Source: Brugia malayi (taxonomy: Eukaryota; Nematoda; Chromadorea; Rhabditida; Onchocercidae). From it: 64,000 bases of DNA. Location of the stretch: the NCBI RefSeq assembly GCF_000002995.4, contig NW_025062478.1, forward strand, positions 682,001 to 746,000, written 5' to 3'. This document shows, piece after piece, positions 39,001-52,400 of this stretch. The position numbers were made by a program, and so were the translations under genes. The notes beneath the pieces are model-generated. The model worked only from the letters and a program-made list of their open reading frames with translations, was not told the DNA's origin and did no database searches. How positions within the stretch are numbered: the first letter of the stretch is position 1; the number at the start of each line of letters is the position of its first letter.

Positions 39001-39416
39001 ATTTTTTATTATCATCTTTTAATGGTTTCTTTTAACGTTTAATATTGAAAAATGTTTCAATGAAAAATTTGAAAATAATTGAAATAATATGTTTGTTTAA
39101 ATTTATACAAATAAACTGATTATCTAAATTTATGCAAAAAATATGAATATTATTTGTAAAAACAATAATTAATGCTAAAATTTGCTAGTATGAAGAAATG
39201 AAACGATAAGATAGATACAATCATAGAGAATAGACATTTAAAAAATTCAGAAAACAAAATTGAGCTTTTCAGATTTGCTATTAATTGTGTTAATATTTAG
39301 CATTAAAGTAGATAGTTTTATCTCGAAATTGTTGAACATAACCAATAGTTTATAATTTTTCATATTTTTTTTTTTTATCTAAATAACAAAGTATTATATA
39401 AAGTAATAAATTTCAT

Positions 39417-39473
39417 TTTAGATTTTAGTCATATAATTTGCAAATATTCATTATTTGTATGCTGCGACAATGA
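39417..39473 (+). promoter_or_regulatory. Leader acceptor and ATGA-overlapping uORF of abcd4
   Basis: Two candidate 3' splice sites, tttcattttag and gattttag, lie at about 39421 and 39428, about 40-50 nt before the abcd4 ATG, and suggest a spliced-leader acceptor. A four-codon uORF (ATG CTG CGA CAA TGA, from 39459) ends in the TGA that overlaps the main start as ATGA, an arrangement that can permit termination-reinitiation. Confidence 0.5.
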
Positions 39474-42400
39474 CTATTCGAAAATTCTCCATTGATTTAC
39501 TATTTTTCAAACGTACCTATACGTTGCTTAAAATAGTTTTTCCATTTTCACGATGTCGAATAATACCGAGTTCATTTCTTATTGCTGTATGTGTTATTGT
39601 TGTTTCTATTGCAGGTAATTATTATTTAAATATATAAAATTTTCAGTTTAATAATGAAAATAAAATTGTCAATGACTTTTTTTTTTGTGTTAAAAATATT
39701 TAGAATTAGGATGATTTTTGAGAACAAAAAAGAAAAAAATTCTTTTTAAATCTTCAAAAGCTATTAATATTACAATGATATCCTTTTTTTTTTTTTTTTT
39801 TCCTTTAGACACTGAATGTGAAATGGTTTTATGAAAATTTCTTTTTTTTTTTTTTGTATTATTTCAGATCAAGTAGCAACTTATTTTGTGGGTGTATTAC
39901 CAAGTGAATTTTATGTTGCACTTGGTAATCGTGATATTGAAACATTTCGAGTGCTTGCTGCTAAAGCAACTTTAATTATTTTGTCGAAAGCTTCGGTAAA
40001 CATTTTTCACAGTGTTATTTGAATTTTGAAAGTTATCATTGTTCTTTTAATAAGTAGTTTTCAATTTTTAATTTAACATATGCAAAATTTAATGCTTTAA
40101 ATGAGTTGTTCACTTAGTAACAATTCAAATTATCATTCTTGTAAACAACAGATTAAAATTTTATATAGATGTTTAATTTATATTATTATCATAATATCAG
40201 ATAGAATTATTGATTAAACTTTTAGCTAAAGTATATTTAATTAGAGAACTTTAATCTTCTCATCACACATTTGTCATCATCATTGTTATCTAAAGAAACA
40301 CAAACACATCCGTTTTGATTGTTATCTAATTGTGAAATTTGATATAAATGATGCATATGTAATCATTAAATGATAACGCAATCAGTGATAATCAAAATGA
40401 TCCAATAGCAAATATAGTAAACTAAGTTTAACTTAATCATATCTCATTGATAGTTATATCATTTATTGTTCTATTAATTTCCATTGTTTTTTTTTTTTTT
40501 TTTTTTTGAAATTATAAGTTTCATTTGAAATTTTATAATGTATTGATAAAAAATATAGAATATAATCTTTCAGACGTTATCAGCTATAAAATATATGGCA
40601 GCGCAGTTATTTTTAAAATTTCGTGAAACTACTGGATTTACACTGCATCGCTTGTATTTTAAACGACAAGGCTATTATCGCTTAAATGTTCTCAGTGATA
40701 ATTTTGATAATCCGTTTGTTTTTGTTTTTTGTTTTTTGTTTTTTTTTTTTTGTTTTTTTGTCTTCTTTGTCTTTTTATAAATTTCCCTATAGGATAATAA
40801 CTTATTTTATGTTACAATTCTCTAAATGTTAGATATTAAATTAGAATTTATTTGTTACCTGTAATTTATTTGATAATTATACATTGATAGAAATAATTCA
40901 TTTTACAGTGATCAACGTATGACACAGGATGTTGAAAAAGCGACAAAATTATTAGCGCAAGAATTATTTGCACCAGTTTTTATGGCACCGTTTGTTATAG
41001 GATATTATACTTTCTTAACATATGAAAGGTCAGCTTTCAATTATTGTACAAATAATAATTCTTGAAAGAATATTAAAAAAAAAATACGAAATGCATATTA
41101 TTGATAAATACTGAGGAAAGCAATGTAAAGGAATATTTGCTGATTTTATAAATTTTCTTATATTCTTAATTCGGCTTCCTGAAAATCAAGGAAAAGCTAT
41201 AAAAAGCATTACACTTTAAAATTACTGTATTATTATTTATAAATAAAGAAGTATTGTTAATTACTATTACTATAGTATTGTTTGTTTCCTTATTTAGAGT
41301 AATAGAGTTAGGATCATGCTACGATCAAATATTATTGTATATAAGTTTTAGTTCGGGATATCTTGGGCCATTAACAATTTATGCTTATTTCACGTTAGCT
41401 ACTGTGATTAATCGACTTTTACTGTCTCCAATTGTATTGTTGGTTAATGAGCAAGAGAAGAAGGAAGGTGATTTCAGGTAAGCTTCTCGAAATTTTGATC
41501 ATAATTAAAAAAAAAAAATCTTAGAGAATAAAGACAATATCAAATGCTAAAATGATTTATGTTATCATTCTTTTTTCTTGTCACGAATTTACATTGATAT
41601 ATTGTCGTAGAGCAAATGTAATGTGACTATTATACTTATACTTAAAGATCAGTAAAAATTGATAATTTACATAATATTAATGCATCTCCATTTTTACAAA
41701 GAAAAAAGAAAAAAAAAATTTGCAAGTATCAGTTATAAATTCATAAAATTCTTTGCATTACAAACTCTTGTTTTGTTCGTTCTTAAAATTTTTTGCAAAT
41801 TCGAGATAAAATTAGAACGTCATATTTTTGCATATACTAGTTATAAGATAATGTCATATTATAATTTTGACTGTTCTCTTTTTTACACTCGAATTATGTA
41901 TTTAAGAAAATAAAGAGCTGACATATAAAGAATGATCAAATAACTTTTTTTTTTTTTTTGAATGAAAGAAAAAAAAAAAAACTTTAAAGAAAATTTTATT
42001 AATTGTGTCACGATATCTCATCATTTTTTTTTTTTAAAGGTTACGTCATGTTGAAGTACGTACAAATGCTGAATCAATTGCTTTTTATCAATCAGGACTG
42101 ATTGAAAATGTTATGACAAACAAAAAATTGAAATCACTAATTAAAGTGCAAAATAAATTAGTCGAATGGCGTTTTGCATTGAGCTGTAAGTATAAATTTA
42201 TCATTTCTAGTAATATTTTTTAGTATATTTTGTAATTTTGACACTTAACTGCTCAACATTATCCGGAATAATTTTTTGGTACGTTAGGAGAAAGATTGCA
42301 ATAATTGAAAAACTAGTTATTTCTTCAAATCTGGCTTAATTTTCATGGAATTATTCAAGATTCAAATTTTAAATGCTCACAAAATTTCACTAATAAAATG

Positions 42401-45400
42401 TACAGCGATTACTTAATTATGATTTCAGTAGCAACAAGCGCTTTCGATTATTTTGGCGGAACATTAAGTTATTTGATTATTTCAATTCCGATATTTTTAA
42501 CACACAATTATGACGATTTATCCGGAATTGAACTTTCTGGCATTATTAGTCGGGTGAATGATAAACATAAATTCTTTTTTTTTTTTTTTTGTTGTCTTTG
42601 TTTTCTTTTGCCTGTTTGTTTGTTTATTTTTTGCATTACTAGAATCTGTTGAACGTGTTTTTTAGATCTTCAAAGTTTTTAGTGTTTTTTTTTCAAGTTA
42701 AAACTCTGAGCAAGACAGTCATTAATTGGATAAGATTATAAAATTACTGGAAAAGTAATCAGCGATAATGTTACTTTAACTTTGAAATTGATTCAAAAGA
42801 TTTGGGGAGGGGAGGGAGGGGGGGTTATGAATGGTGGAAAGTATGATTGATTATTCACTTCTGATTTGCATAATCTTTTTTTGTTGTTATTTTGAAAAAA
42901 AAAAAAAAGAAATTATTGAGATATTATTACAGAATGCATTTTATTACTTGTATCTCATCTATAGTTTCACTCGTTTAAATGCACTTTCGGAAGTGATTGG
43001 CGATATGGCCGGTGTAACCCATCGGTAGGTTACCGAATGTTTTTTCCGGTTTTTTTTTTGTGTTTTTTTATGCTACATACTATTGCTGTCGAGTTCTATG
43101 ATTAGATAAATATATTTGCAGAATAATTGGACTATATGAAGAGTTGGTAAGACTACATATTGATAGGCTTGAAATGGATCGTCCACCATCGACAGTTCCA
43201 TCCTCGGTGGTAGTTCTTGCTTCAGAAGATCCAGAAAAACCGAATGTAGTGCCAGAGAGGAAGGTAAATTTGTTAAATTTATCGGTACAAATCCAAGAAT
43301 CCACATTAAATTACTCAGAACAAAAATTATTCACTTCAGTAAATATTATTTAAAAGAAAATGTTAAATTGGCAATAATTACTAAAAAATAATTATTTACA
43401 GATAGAAGAATTGTATGGTAAACAAGGCCACTTATTTGAACTTGAACCAGACGATGAAGAAGTTGAATTTTTGTTGCAACGGTGAAACTTTTTCCTGTAT
43501 GAAAGATAGTAATTTTTCTTTTATCTGGTTTTTGTTACCACATTTCTCAAGTTTCTCAAAATTCGAATACTTGAAGGTCTGAATTGAATTACAGTATCCT
43601 TCTTAATTTCTAGTTTTATTTTACTATATTCAGAATGTTATGATTTCAGAGCAGATGAAAGTCGTGACAGAGAAGAACCGGAATGGCTTGATGATGGCAT
43701 TGCGATGACTCTCGATTCAGTTACTGTTGCATTTCCGAATGATTCATCGGCACCTCTTGTCTCGAGTAAAATTAACTACTACTTTTTTCATTTTTGTGAT
43801 TTGCTAATTAAATGATAGTAATGATGAAGATGAAAAGGATGGATGAATATTTTTGTGCATTTTTATTAAGCCTAGCGAGCCTTAGATGGGCAGTTGTTAT
43901 AAAAACTTGAATTTGATTAATTTGCGCATACGAAAGGCATATTCAGTTCTTTTTTTCCTTTTTAAATACTTTCAAATCGTTGATAGAGTGAATTTTTTAC
44001 TCGAATAATTTGCTTTTTCTTCCAGCTAGTCAAAATTATTTCTAGATTTGTCGTTGCAAATTGTTGAGGGCAAAAATTTGCTAATAACTGGTGATGGTAG
44101 TGTTGGAAAAACATCACTGTTGAGAGTATTTGCTGGACTTTGGAAATGTGTCACTGGTTAGTTTTTAATTTCATCCACCATTGAGCTATAAAATAAAAGA
44201 ACCATTTTTTCTTTGTAGAAAAAATGAGATGTAATTATTATTATTGAATATTATATTTTGCTTCTTCCTTCTTCATCTTACCAATAGCTATTTTGATTAC
44301 TGAAATTACTGAAACAGAATTCTGGAATTTTTGATTTTCAGGAAAACTAGAAAGACATTGGAAAATGAGTCCAATGACATTATATTTTGTGCCTCAGAAA
44401 ACTTATTTTCCAAATGGTGGCTGTAGTTTGCGTCAGCAATTGGTTTATCCACTAAAAGCTTTATCTCTTGAAAAAGGTGCGTTATTGCTATCAATGAAGT
44501 AATAATAAAGTAATAATCAGATTTTACCGATATAATTTTAAATGATCAGTGAGATTGGTTTCTGGTAACAGTTAACAAAACATTCATTTTAAGTTCAATT
44601 ATTATCATATAATTTGTTTAATTATCATATGAAAATAGTATGTCTTTCATTCTGAATACAAATTTTTAGAAGCAGCTCGTTTAGCTCAAATTCTGGAATG
44701 GATCAAATTAGAGCATTTGTTACAACGGTGTAATGGTTTAGATACACCAGTAGGATGGGATTGGTAAGTAATTTACAGTGTTATTTTTACGGTTTTGGTT
44801 TTGAAAAGATTTAATATAATGCATTTTTCTAGCTAATCACTAGATTTAGTTTATCTTCATCGCTATGAATTCTCCTTGATAAAGTTATAATTTACATTTC
44901 AATTTTGATTTAGTGTTAAATTTAGGTCTGAAACATTGTCACCCGGTGAACTGCAAAGGCTTTCAATAGGTCGTGTATTATACCATCGACCACGAATAGC
45001 ATTTCTGGATGAAGCAACAAGTGCTATTGGTTTTGAGATGGAAATGTCACTATATCGTTTGATGAAAGAGGTTTTTTTTATGTTTAGCAAATACCTTTTA
45101 CTCTCTATCTGTGGAAATTTTTTTCACTTTTGATAGCTTTTTGATACTGGAAATATTCACAAAATTGTTCAATTTTTATCTCATAACTGACAATAAATTT
45201 AGCTTTTGTTAAGAATGCGTTTTTTTTTTTTTTTTGAAATATTAATTGAAATGTTAATTTCAGGAGCGTATTTCATATGTTTCAATAGGACATCGATTTT
45301 CGCTAAGGCAATATCATGATGTAGAGTTACATCTTAGTGGTAATGGTGAATGGACATTGAATGACATCGATGCAACAAATATGAGTAGCGGTGGTACTTC

Positions 45401-45434
45401 AACTTTTATCAATCTTTCCATGAAGAATAGTTAA
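39470..45434 (+). CDS. abcd4: ABCD4-type half ABC transporter
   Basis: Sixteen exons: 39470-39614, 39868-39995, 40574-40713, 40909-41028, 41298-41477, 42040-42185, 42429-42553, 42933-43024, 43122-43263, 43402-43481, 43650-43765, 44046-44156, 44342-44476, 44670-44763, 44926-45070, 45264-45434; 2070 nt, 689 residues, all phases consistent. The first 360 residues form the six-helix membrane domain with ABCD4 landmarks: [44 protein letters not shown], and the EAA-like NAESIAFY. The nucleotide-binding domain has Walker [10 protein letters not shown] (487-495), Q-loop VPQKTYFP, signature LSPGE (589-593; SPGE rather than SGGE is the ABCD4 form), Walker B IAFLDE (609-614) and switch His in SIGHR (643). 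In mammals ABCD4 sits in lysosomal membranes, works as a homodimer with LMBD1 and helps release cobalamin to the cytosol. The segment at about 359-445, between membrane domain and NBD, is longer than usual. No canonical AATAAA was seen within 200 bp of the stop. Confidence 0.95.
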
Positions 45435-46017
45435 AAAAAAAAAAAAAAAAGAAAATGCTCTTCATTTTTCAATCATTTATTGTTTCATATGATAATACCA
45501 TAACAAAATATCAATCTTGATACATCTTACTATGAAGATTTCATTTCTTTCAAAAAGGATTTTATAGTCTTTATCACTTATTGAATTTTATAGTCTTTAA
45601 TTTACTAATTATTAAAATCACTGTTTGAAATCTAGTTCATATTTTAAAAAAATCATTTTTTTGATATAATTAAAAGAAGTAAGGTTTCTTGTCCATAAGA
45701 TGATGATGATAGGACAGCTTTAAATTTTAGTATTTTTTTCTTTTTTTTTTTTTAAACCAAGTTTTCATAATACAATATCAGTGAATCATTTTGGTTGATT
45801 CCTTATGGATAATTTCTTGTTTTGCGGTGCTTCACTATGAAATCTTCCATTTTTATTAATTTCATTTTTTGCAGATCTTCAATTTTCTTTTTTTTTTTCT
45901 TTCTTTTTCTTTTTTTATCCTGTTATATTTGTGGCATTTAATTTGTTTTTTTTTTTTTTTCTTTCATTATTAATTATTTTGTACAGTATGTTTAATTTAT
46001 GAACTGTAAAAGAGTTA

Positions 46018-46150
46018 TCATTGATGATGATGATTAGTAGTATCATTGATTATGATGATTAGTAGTATCACTGATCATGATGATTAGTAGTATCATTGAT
46101 TATGATGATTAGTAGTATCACTGATCATGATGATTAGTAGTATCATTGAC
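46018..46150. repeat. 25-bp tandem repeat, about five copies
   Basis: The unit gatgattagtagtatca plus ttgattat recurs about five times. Alternate units read cattgattat and cactgatcat, giving a 50-bp higher-order period. Confidence 0.9.
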
Positions 46151-46906
46151 TTTTTTCTATTCTTATAATACTTACTTTAGATTTCTTTTTTTTTTTTTCA
46201 TTCATATCATGGTCAACGTTCATTGCATGATAGGTCAGTTATATTGAAATGTTAATTTTTTTATGGATTTCAATTCGTTTTTTTTTTTTTTGAAATCTCT
46301 ATTTGCTACTAACGTTCAAATTTAAATCAGTGTTATTTATTGATTTTTCCTACAACTAAACTGTATTTGTCTGTAGTATGATTTTGATTTTTTGTCACAT
46401 CGTTTCATTGTTAGCAGTAAATGACGGCTTGAATAGCTAACAAAATATCAACAAATATAATTTTTAGGAATTTTTATGAAATTTTTAATTGCTAATTTTG
46501 CAGAAAATACACTTAAAATTTATATGAGTAATATATACACAAAATATAGAAATTAACTCTCTCTCTCTCACCCATAATCCATTCGGTATTTTTAAATTTC
46601 TCTCATTTATTTAAATTTCTCAAACAATGCATTCCATTTTCATCCTTTACTCAAAATTTCCTCATCCTTCCCTTGTAAGTTTCATTTCATGCAATTATCA
46701 TATTGGAGTTCAGGCCGATCTCTTATATGTGTGCTTATGAAAGTATCCATTTTTCCGTTATATTGTAAATTTTTTTTTTCTTTTATTCAATTTTGCATAA
46801 ATTGTACATCTTAAATTTTAGCAAAATTTAGAAGCTAATATGAATATGCGTAATTAATTTATTGCAATTGAGCAATAGGAGCTTAAACCAGATAGATGAT
46901 TATTCT

Positions 46907-46966
46907 CCTCGTGTATTATCACGTGGCGTTATGTCATCCTCGTGTATTATCACGTGGCATCACGTA
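46907..46966. repeat. 31-bp duplication with TATCACGTGGC
   Basis: Two copies of cctcgtgtattatcacgtgg, 31 bp apart (46907 and 46938), each carrying a CACGTG E-box palindrome. Confidence 0.85.
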
Positions 46967-47887
46967 AGGTAGTAATAATTTCGTACATTTTCTTATCGAT
47001 TACATTCCAACAATCATAAGGTATGAAACTTTGTTGGAAGATATAAAAATATTTATTTTATTATGATTGTTAGTAAGCCGTACAATACTTTTCCTAGCAT
47101 TACTATGATACATTACTCTGTTTTCTGTTATATATATATATATGAATGAAAATGGGCAATTTTCCTCAACAAATTTTTATTTATCTTACATAAAAAAACC
47201 AATTTAATCCTTCCTAAATTATTCCTTAAAAAGGTAATATAAGGTATTTCTCTTTCTCCCTCTCTCCCTCTCTCTCTCTCTCCTCTTTTTCATCATAGGC
47301 AACAATATTCTTTTATTGAAAAATATTATACAGAATGATAAAGTGTATATTTGAATTTTTTCTGATAGATGTTTCGATTAAGCCAGTTAATTATAATCAC
47401 TTTCATCGGTAAATATTGCTTAGTTAAGAAGAAAAAAATATTAAAATCAGTCAAACAATTGGTAAAATATTTTTAAATGTATAAAATGATGTGCATTTGT
47501 AATAAATTTATTTCTGTTTCATTTGATTTCATTATTACTTTACCTATATTTACTCAAACCTAAATTAATATTACTACGAAAAAATTCTTCTAACAACATT
47601 CCTATCTAGATTCTTGCTAAAAAATGAACATTCGTGAATATCAACTTATAGAACTTAGATGATCACTTGAATAAGTAATTCCTTGTTTATATCAGAATAT
47701 CAATATCATCGTTATCATATTTTACTACAAGTATGACATACGATATTATGCTCAATACACTTGAAATAATCAGTACAGGTAAATATAGAATTCGTGAGCA
47801 TCCGTCAATATGTAGTAAATATTAATAAATTGTAATAAAATAAACAATAAAAAATAATAGTAAACAATTGTAAATAGTAGTAATAAA

Positions 47888-48314
<427 letters not shown>

Positions 48315-48451
48315 GATGATAATGGTAAAAAACAAAAATTTTAATTAAGATTTCAGATTAAAAGGAATAAATATGAAATTTGAATACGTTTAGATTTTAA
48401 TTTTTATCATTAGATGGCTGATTTTTCCAAGATTTTCAGCGGGTCACAGTT

Positions 48452-48498
48452 AACGGTTGAATATACTTTCTTCAAAAGAAAAAGTATATTCAACCGTT
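48452..48498. repeat. Perfect 18-bp inverted repeat (hairpin)
   Basis: Left arm 48452-48469 (aacggttgaatatacttt) and right arm 48481-48498 are exact reverse complements with an 11-nt loop, and a T run follows at once. It lies about 415 bp upstream of the operon's first ATG. It could be a small-RNA hairpin, a MITE remnant or a terminator-like structure; none is shown by the sequence alone. Confidence 0.8.
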
Positions 48499-48913
48499 TT
48501 TTCCTTAAATGTTTTATGAATAATTTTTGTTTTTTTTCCTCGCAAATTCATTTCATTTTTAATTTCTTTTTTTTTTTTTTTTTCATTTTATTTTATTTAT
48601 TAATTTTTTTCTTTTTAATTTTTGAAAACTATTTAGTGCTACAATCGTTATTGAGCACCTCTTTATGAGTAAACTAATGGTCATAATCGGGTGTCAAATA
48701 TGTCATTCCTGTCCTTTATGCACTATAAATTCGCGCTATTCCATTCTGAACGTATGAAATCTTTTCATTCATTTGTTTTTCTTAGTGACCTTTGTGCCCA
48801 AAGATAACAATTATTATCTTTAAGGTATGATGATAATTCAATAACGATTTCTTAATAAATTATTTTTTTTATTTTTTTTTACATATAAACTTTTTTTTTT
48901 TTTTTCTTTTAGA

Positions 48914-49319
48914 ATGGATGCAATAACAGAATCACCTGGGCGACATCGACCCTTGTCGCATAAATATGACACGATAGACAGAAGATATAAATTTTTTGAA
49001 GCGTAAGTTTTAGTCTTTTTTCCTTTTTTTTTTTTGAGAGAGAGAGAGAGAGAGAGAGAGAGGTAAAAGTTTTTGAAGTATCAAAGATGTTGGAAGAGAT
49101 TTCTAGAAGCAGAAATTTTTATTTCAAAAATAATAATCTTTCATAAAATTTATTGTTATCAAATTGTAAACTTTCTAAAATAATTTTATCTGATTCTTTG
49201 TTAATTTTAGGACTCGTGTTTATCGACTGCAAACATACTATCCATTGGTACAACTTGGTCGTTCCTCATACTCAGCTACTCGACGCAAGAATCGGAAGTC
49301 CAAAGTGATTGATTTTTAA
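48914..49319 (+). CDS. 65-residue basic protein, operon gene 1
   Basis: Two exons, 48914-49002 and 49211-49319, in phase; 65 residues. A strong acceptor (T-run, CTTTTAG) ends at 48912, so the ATG is the second nucleotide of the exon, which strongly suggests spliced-leader addition. The protein is basic and soluble, without signal peptide or membrane helix. Recognisable stretches are RHRPLSHKYDTIDRRYKFF, VYRLQTYYPLVQLGR and a terminal RRKNRKSK cluster ahead of VIDF. I do not recognise the family. Its non-repetitive composition and clean splice junctions argue for a real gene. A (GA)n tract fills part of its intron (49036-49061). Confidence 0.75.
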
Positions 49320-49375
49320 ATATCGAAGCAGCAAATTAGACTTCATTTCTATCTATCCTTTATATTTCATTGTTC

Positions 49376-49404
49376 AATAAAAGAATAAAGAGGAAAAATT
49401 TCAG
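49376..49404 (+). promoter_or_regulatory. Intercistronic poly(A) signals and trans-splice acceptor
   Basis: Two AATAAA hexamers (49376-49381 and 49384-49389) are followed 14 nt later by the acceptor AAAAATTTCAG ending at 49404. Exon 1 of the F-box gene starts at 49405, only 85 nt after the upstream stop codon and 18 nt before its own ATG. Cleavage after the hexamers would fall almost on the acceptor, as in the rare C. elegans operons with no intercistronic spacer. Confidence 0.7.
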
Positions 49405-49422
49405 ATTTCGACCGGAAGTGAA

Positions 49423-52400
49423 ATGGAAATTGACCAGATAACGACCGATTCAGAATTCATTAAGGTAACGCATACTACAATTAACGATTTGTCAAATGAT
49501 ATATTGTTGACAATATTTGCTTATTGTCATCCGATTGATTTGATTCATTGTTTCTCATTGGTATGTCATCGATGGAATTATTTGGCCAATCATTCCACTT
49601 TTTTCACCGAAGTTCGGGTATTAGTTAACGATAATTCATTGAAATATGGTAGCGTGAAATCATTCTTCTATAGGGTAAGTTTTTTTAGCAAATGATTTTA
49701 TGCCTAATAATATATCGTAGTTTATTGGTGGATAGTCCTATCGTCTTAAATTGTCTTTTTTTGAATTTACTTCTCTTCTATTTTTAATTTTTGCTAATTA
49801 ATGAACTAGTATTCATTCTTTTATACGTTTTCAGACTTCGCAGTATCTTCGAAAATTGTGTATTGATTGTTCTGTACCATTGCCATCCACCGAAGTGAAC
49901 GCATTATTCGATATTTGTTTTCCTAATGTAATCCATCTCGATATTGGCTCATTTAAGGGTACAAATTAAAGTAAAATTAAATCAAGAGATTTTATTATAG
50001 ATTGATTTTTTTAAATTTAACCATTCTTCCTTGTAAATGACAAGTTTTGCAGAAATGAATACTACACTATTGACAAAATTATCAAATAGCTTCCCGAATG
50101 TTAAAACTTTGCACATGGAAAGAGTGAGACAAGTATGATTTGATATTATAAATTTAATGAAATATTTCATTACCACCTTTTTAATCTATCACAGTTTCTA
50201 TTGGTTATTCTTATTGCTGTTTGAGTAGTTGATTTTTTACTATATTTACTATTTAACTTTACAGTTCGGATTTCATTTATTAATGACAGTTTTGATTTGT
50301 GATGAATAAGTATCAGCAATGATAATTCATGATTTGCGTATCTTATCTTTTAGAGTCCAGGGTCTGATAGTCCAGACGAATGGAAAAAGACGTTGGAAAT
50401 GTTATTTGAAGATGAAAACATTTTCCCAGAAGTGAGAAATTTCTTTGTTGGTAATGTAAGTGTATACAGTTCAGAAAATGATCCAAGATTGCCTGCTTAT
50501 AAACGTCCGCTGAATTTATTACATATTTACGATGGAGTAGCTGACATTGAGTAAGTTTATTTTCCTCTAAAATTCTCTTAGTACAGATTACTCACAAGTT
50601 GAATCTTTTTTGAAAACAGTCTTATAGGTTCATATGATATCGTAATAAGTATCAGCAATGATAATTCAAGATTTCAAGAAATCTATTGTTTGATTGTTCA
50701 GTTTTAAGTTACTTGATTCATTGTAGCTGTTTTATTTTGGTAATATTGTGAATATATTTATTAATATCAGTGCTTTTCAGTTTCAGCATGATTAGAGTTT
50801 CTCCATGGAGGTATACTCTTACCGAACTTCATCTTGGATCTTATATTAGAAATGATGGCATTGAGTACATTGGTCATTTGCATAGTTTGAAAGTATTTTC
50901 ATGGGGTCTTAGTCTCTACACTTTCGATGAAGAGTTTGCGCATATAAAGGTAAGAAAAATGATATTGGAAGAGTTGTGCAGTAAAAATCTATCTATCTAT
51001 CTATCTATCTATCTATATATATATATATATATATATATAGATTTAGCAGTATATATCTTTAGGAATTATATCAAAGTTTGATGACGTTGTAGTCTTTCAA
51101 CTTGTGTGAACTAATGCTTCATCTTCCAACTTTACAAAAAATTTGATCGGATAAATTGTTTGTTTCAATGCATAGTCTTCTCTATTTGTTCTGAATTTAA
51201 TTTGATCCGATATTTTCGAAATTGAAAAATACTTTAATATTTATGAATATTTCAGTACAAGTACGATAATACAATGATTTTAATTCTTTATGTTTTGAGC
51301 ATCAATTTTACAGTAGTCATTATGAAAATGTGCATGAAAAATTATTTCGGTTCACTAAACTATTTGAATATTGCAGAATTTGTACAACTTAGAAGAGCTA
51401 CGGGTATGGTTTGGTGGGCAAGATTGTAATGTTACGCCCGAAGGGTTGATTACACTATTTACTTTACCACAGAATGAACCTGAAAAGTCATTCCCATATA
51501 AACTTAAGCATTTAGTAATCTCAAATTACTTGGAAGGCACGGTCGATCTTTTTAGAGTCATTGATCAGAAGTGAGTTAATTTCCTGTAAAAAATGCATTT
51601 GTATATAAATATTTCAATATTTATATCTAATGGAGAATGAACGAACAATATTTTTTAAGTAATTCATTATTAGCAAATAGTTAATGAATTTATATTGCAA
51701 TAATAAGATATAAATCACTGCAGTTGTCCAAATTTGAGAACACTTGGTTTGCCATTCAATGATTATTTACCGTTCAATGATGGAGTTATGCCTTTCATTG
51801 TTAGTAATTTTAAGTAAGTAATTTTTTTTTATGATCTTATCAGAATGCTACTTTTTCTGGTTTTTCTTTTTTTTTTTTTTTTTTTTTGAGAGAGAGTTCA
51901 TTTAACTTTCAAAGACTTAGCTTTAGTTCATGTTTCAGCTCTTTTTATTCCACGACATTATTAAATTTTTTTATATGAGAAGCTAAATAATAATTGCAAT
52001 AGGAAAACTGTATTTCAGACGCTTATTTTTTCTGGATCTAAGCAATTTCGGCGATCATTATAAAGATGAAGTCTGGGATAATCTAGATGACCGCAATTTA
52101 CCAGATTTACGCCTCCTCATACTTCATGGGAATAAGGTATCGTCAATCGAAAAAAATTTTTGAGGATCGTTGAATTGATGGCAGAAAAACTTAAGAAATA
52201 TCTGAGAGACGTTATTTTAAAAAGAAAAAAAATTGAAACTTTAACTGCTTTGTCGAACTTTGTCGACAAACTTTGTCAACAAACTTTGTCGCTTTCCGAA
52301 AATTGTGCAATCAGTTGTGACAGATAGGTATACAAACATTCTGAAAATGATTTTTAGGTTAATGTCGAAAATCTGCGACGCTTGAATTTGAAACGACCCA

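Larger units (their letters stand above)
32027..39419. other. Intergenic spacer upstream of abcd4
   Basis: About 7 kb without a supportable gene. The left end (32050-32205) is GC-richer, with a small basic ORF from the ATG at 32055 and a strong donor CAG/GTAAGC at about 32200, possibly a first or non-coding exon. The rest holds CT, CA and GA microsatellites, long T tracts and a 102-bp tandem duplication at 35884-36085. ORFs over the poly-T and CT tracts are low-complexity. Confidence 0.55.

Noticed and set aside
43073..43306. Two minus-strand ORFs of 74-77 codons
   Set aside because: Antisense to abcd4 exon 9, whose phase and flanking splice sites are secure.
48414..48668. 84-codon plus ORF
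   Set aside because: Runs through the perfect hairpin and poly-T; Phe/Leu-rich with no homology clues.
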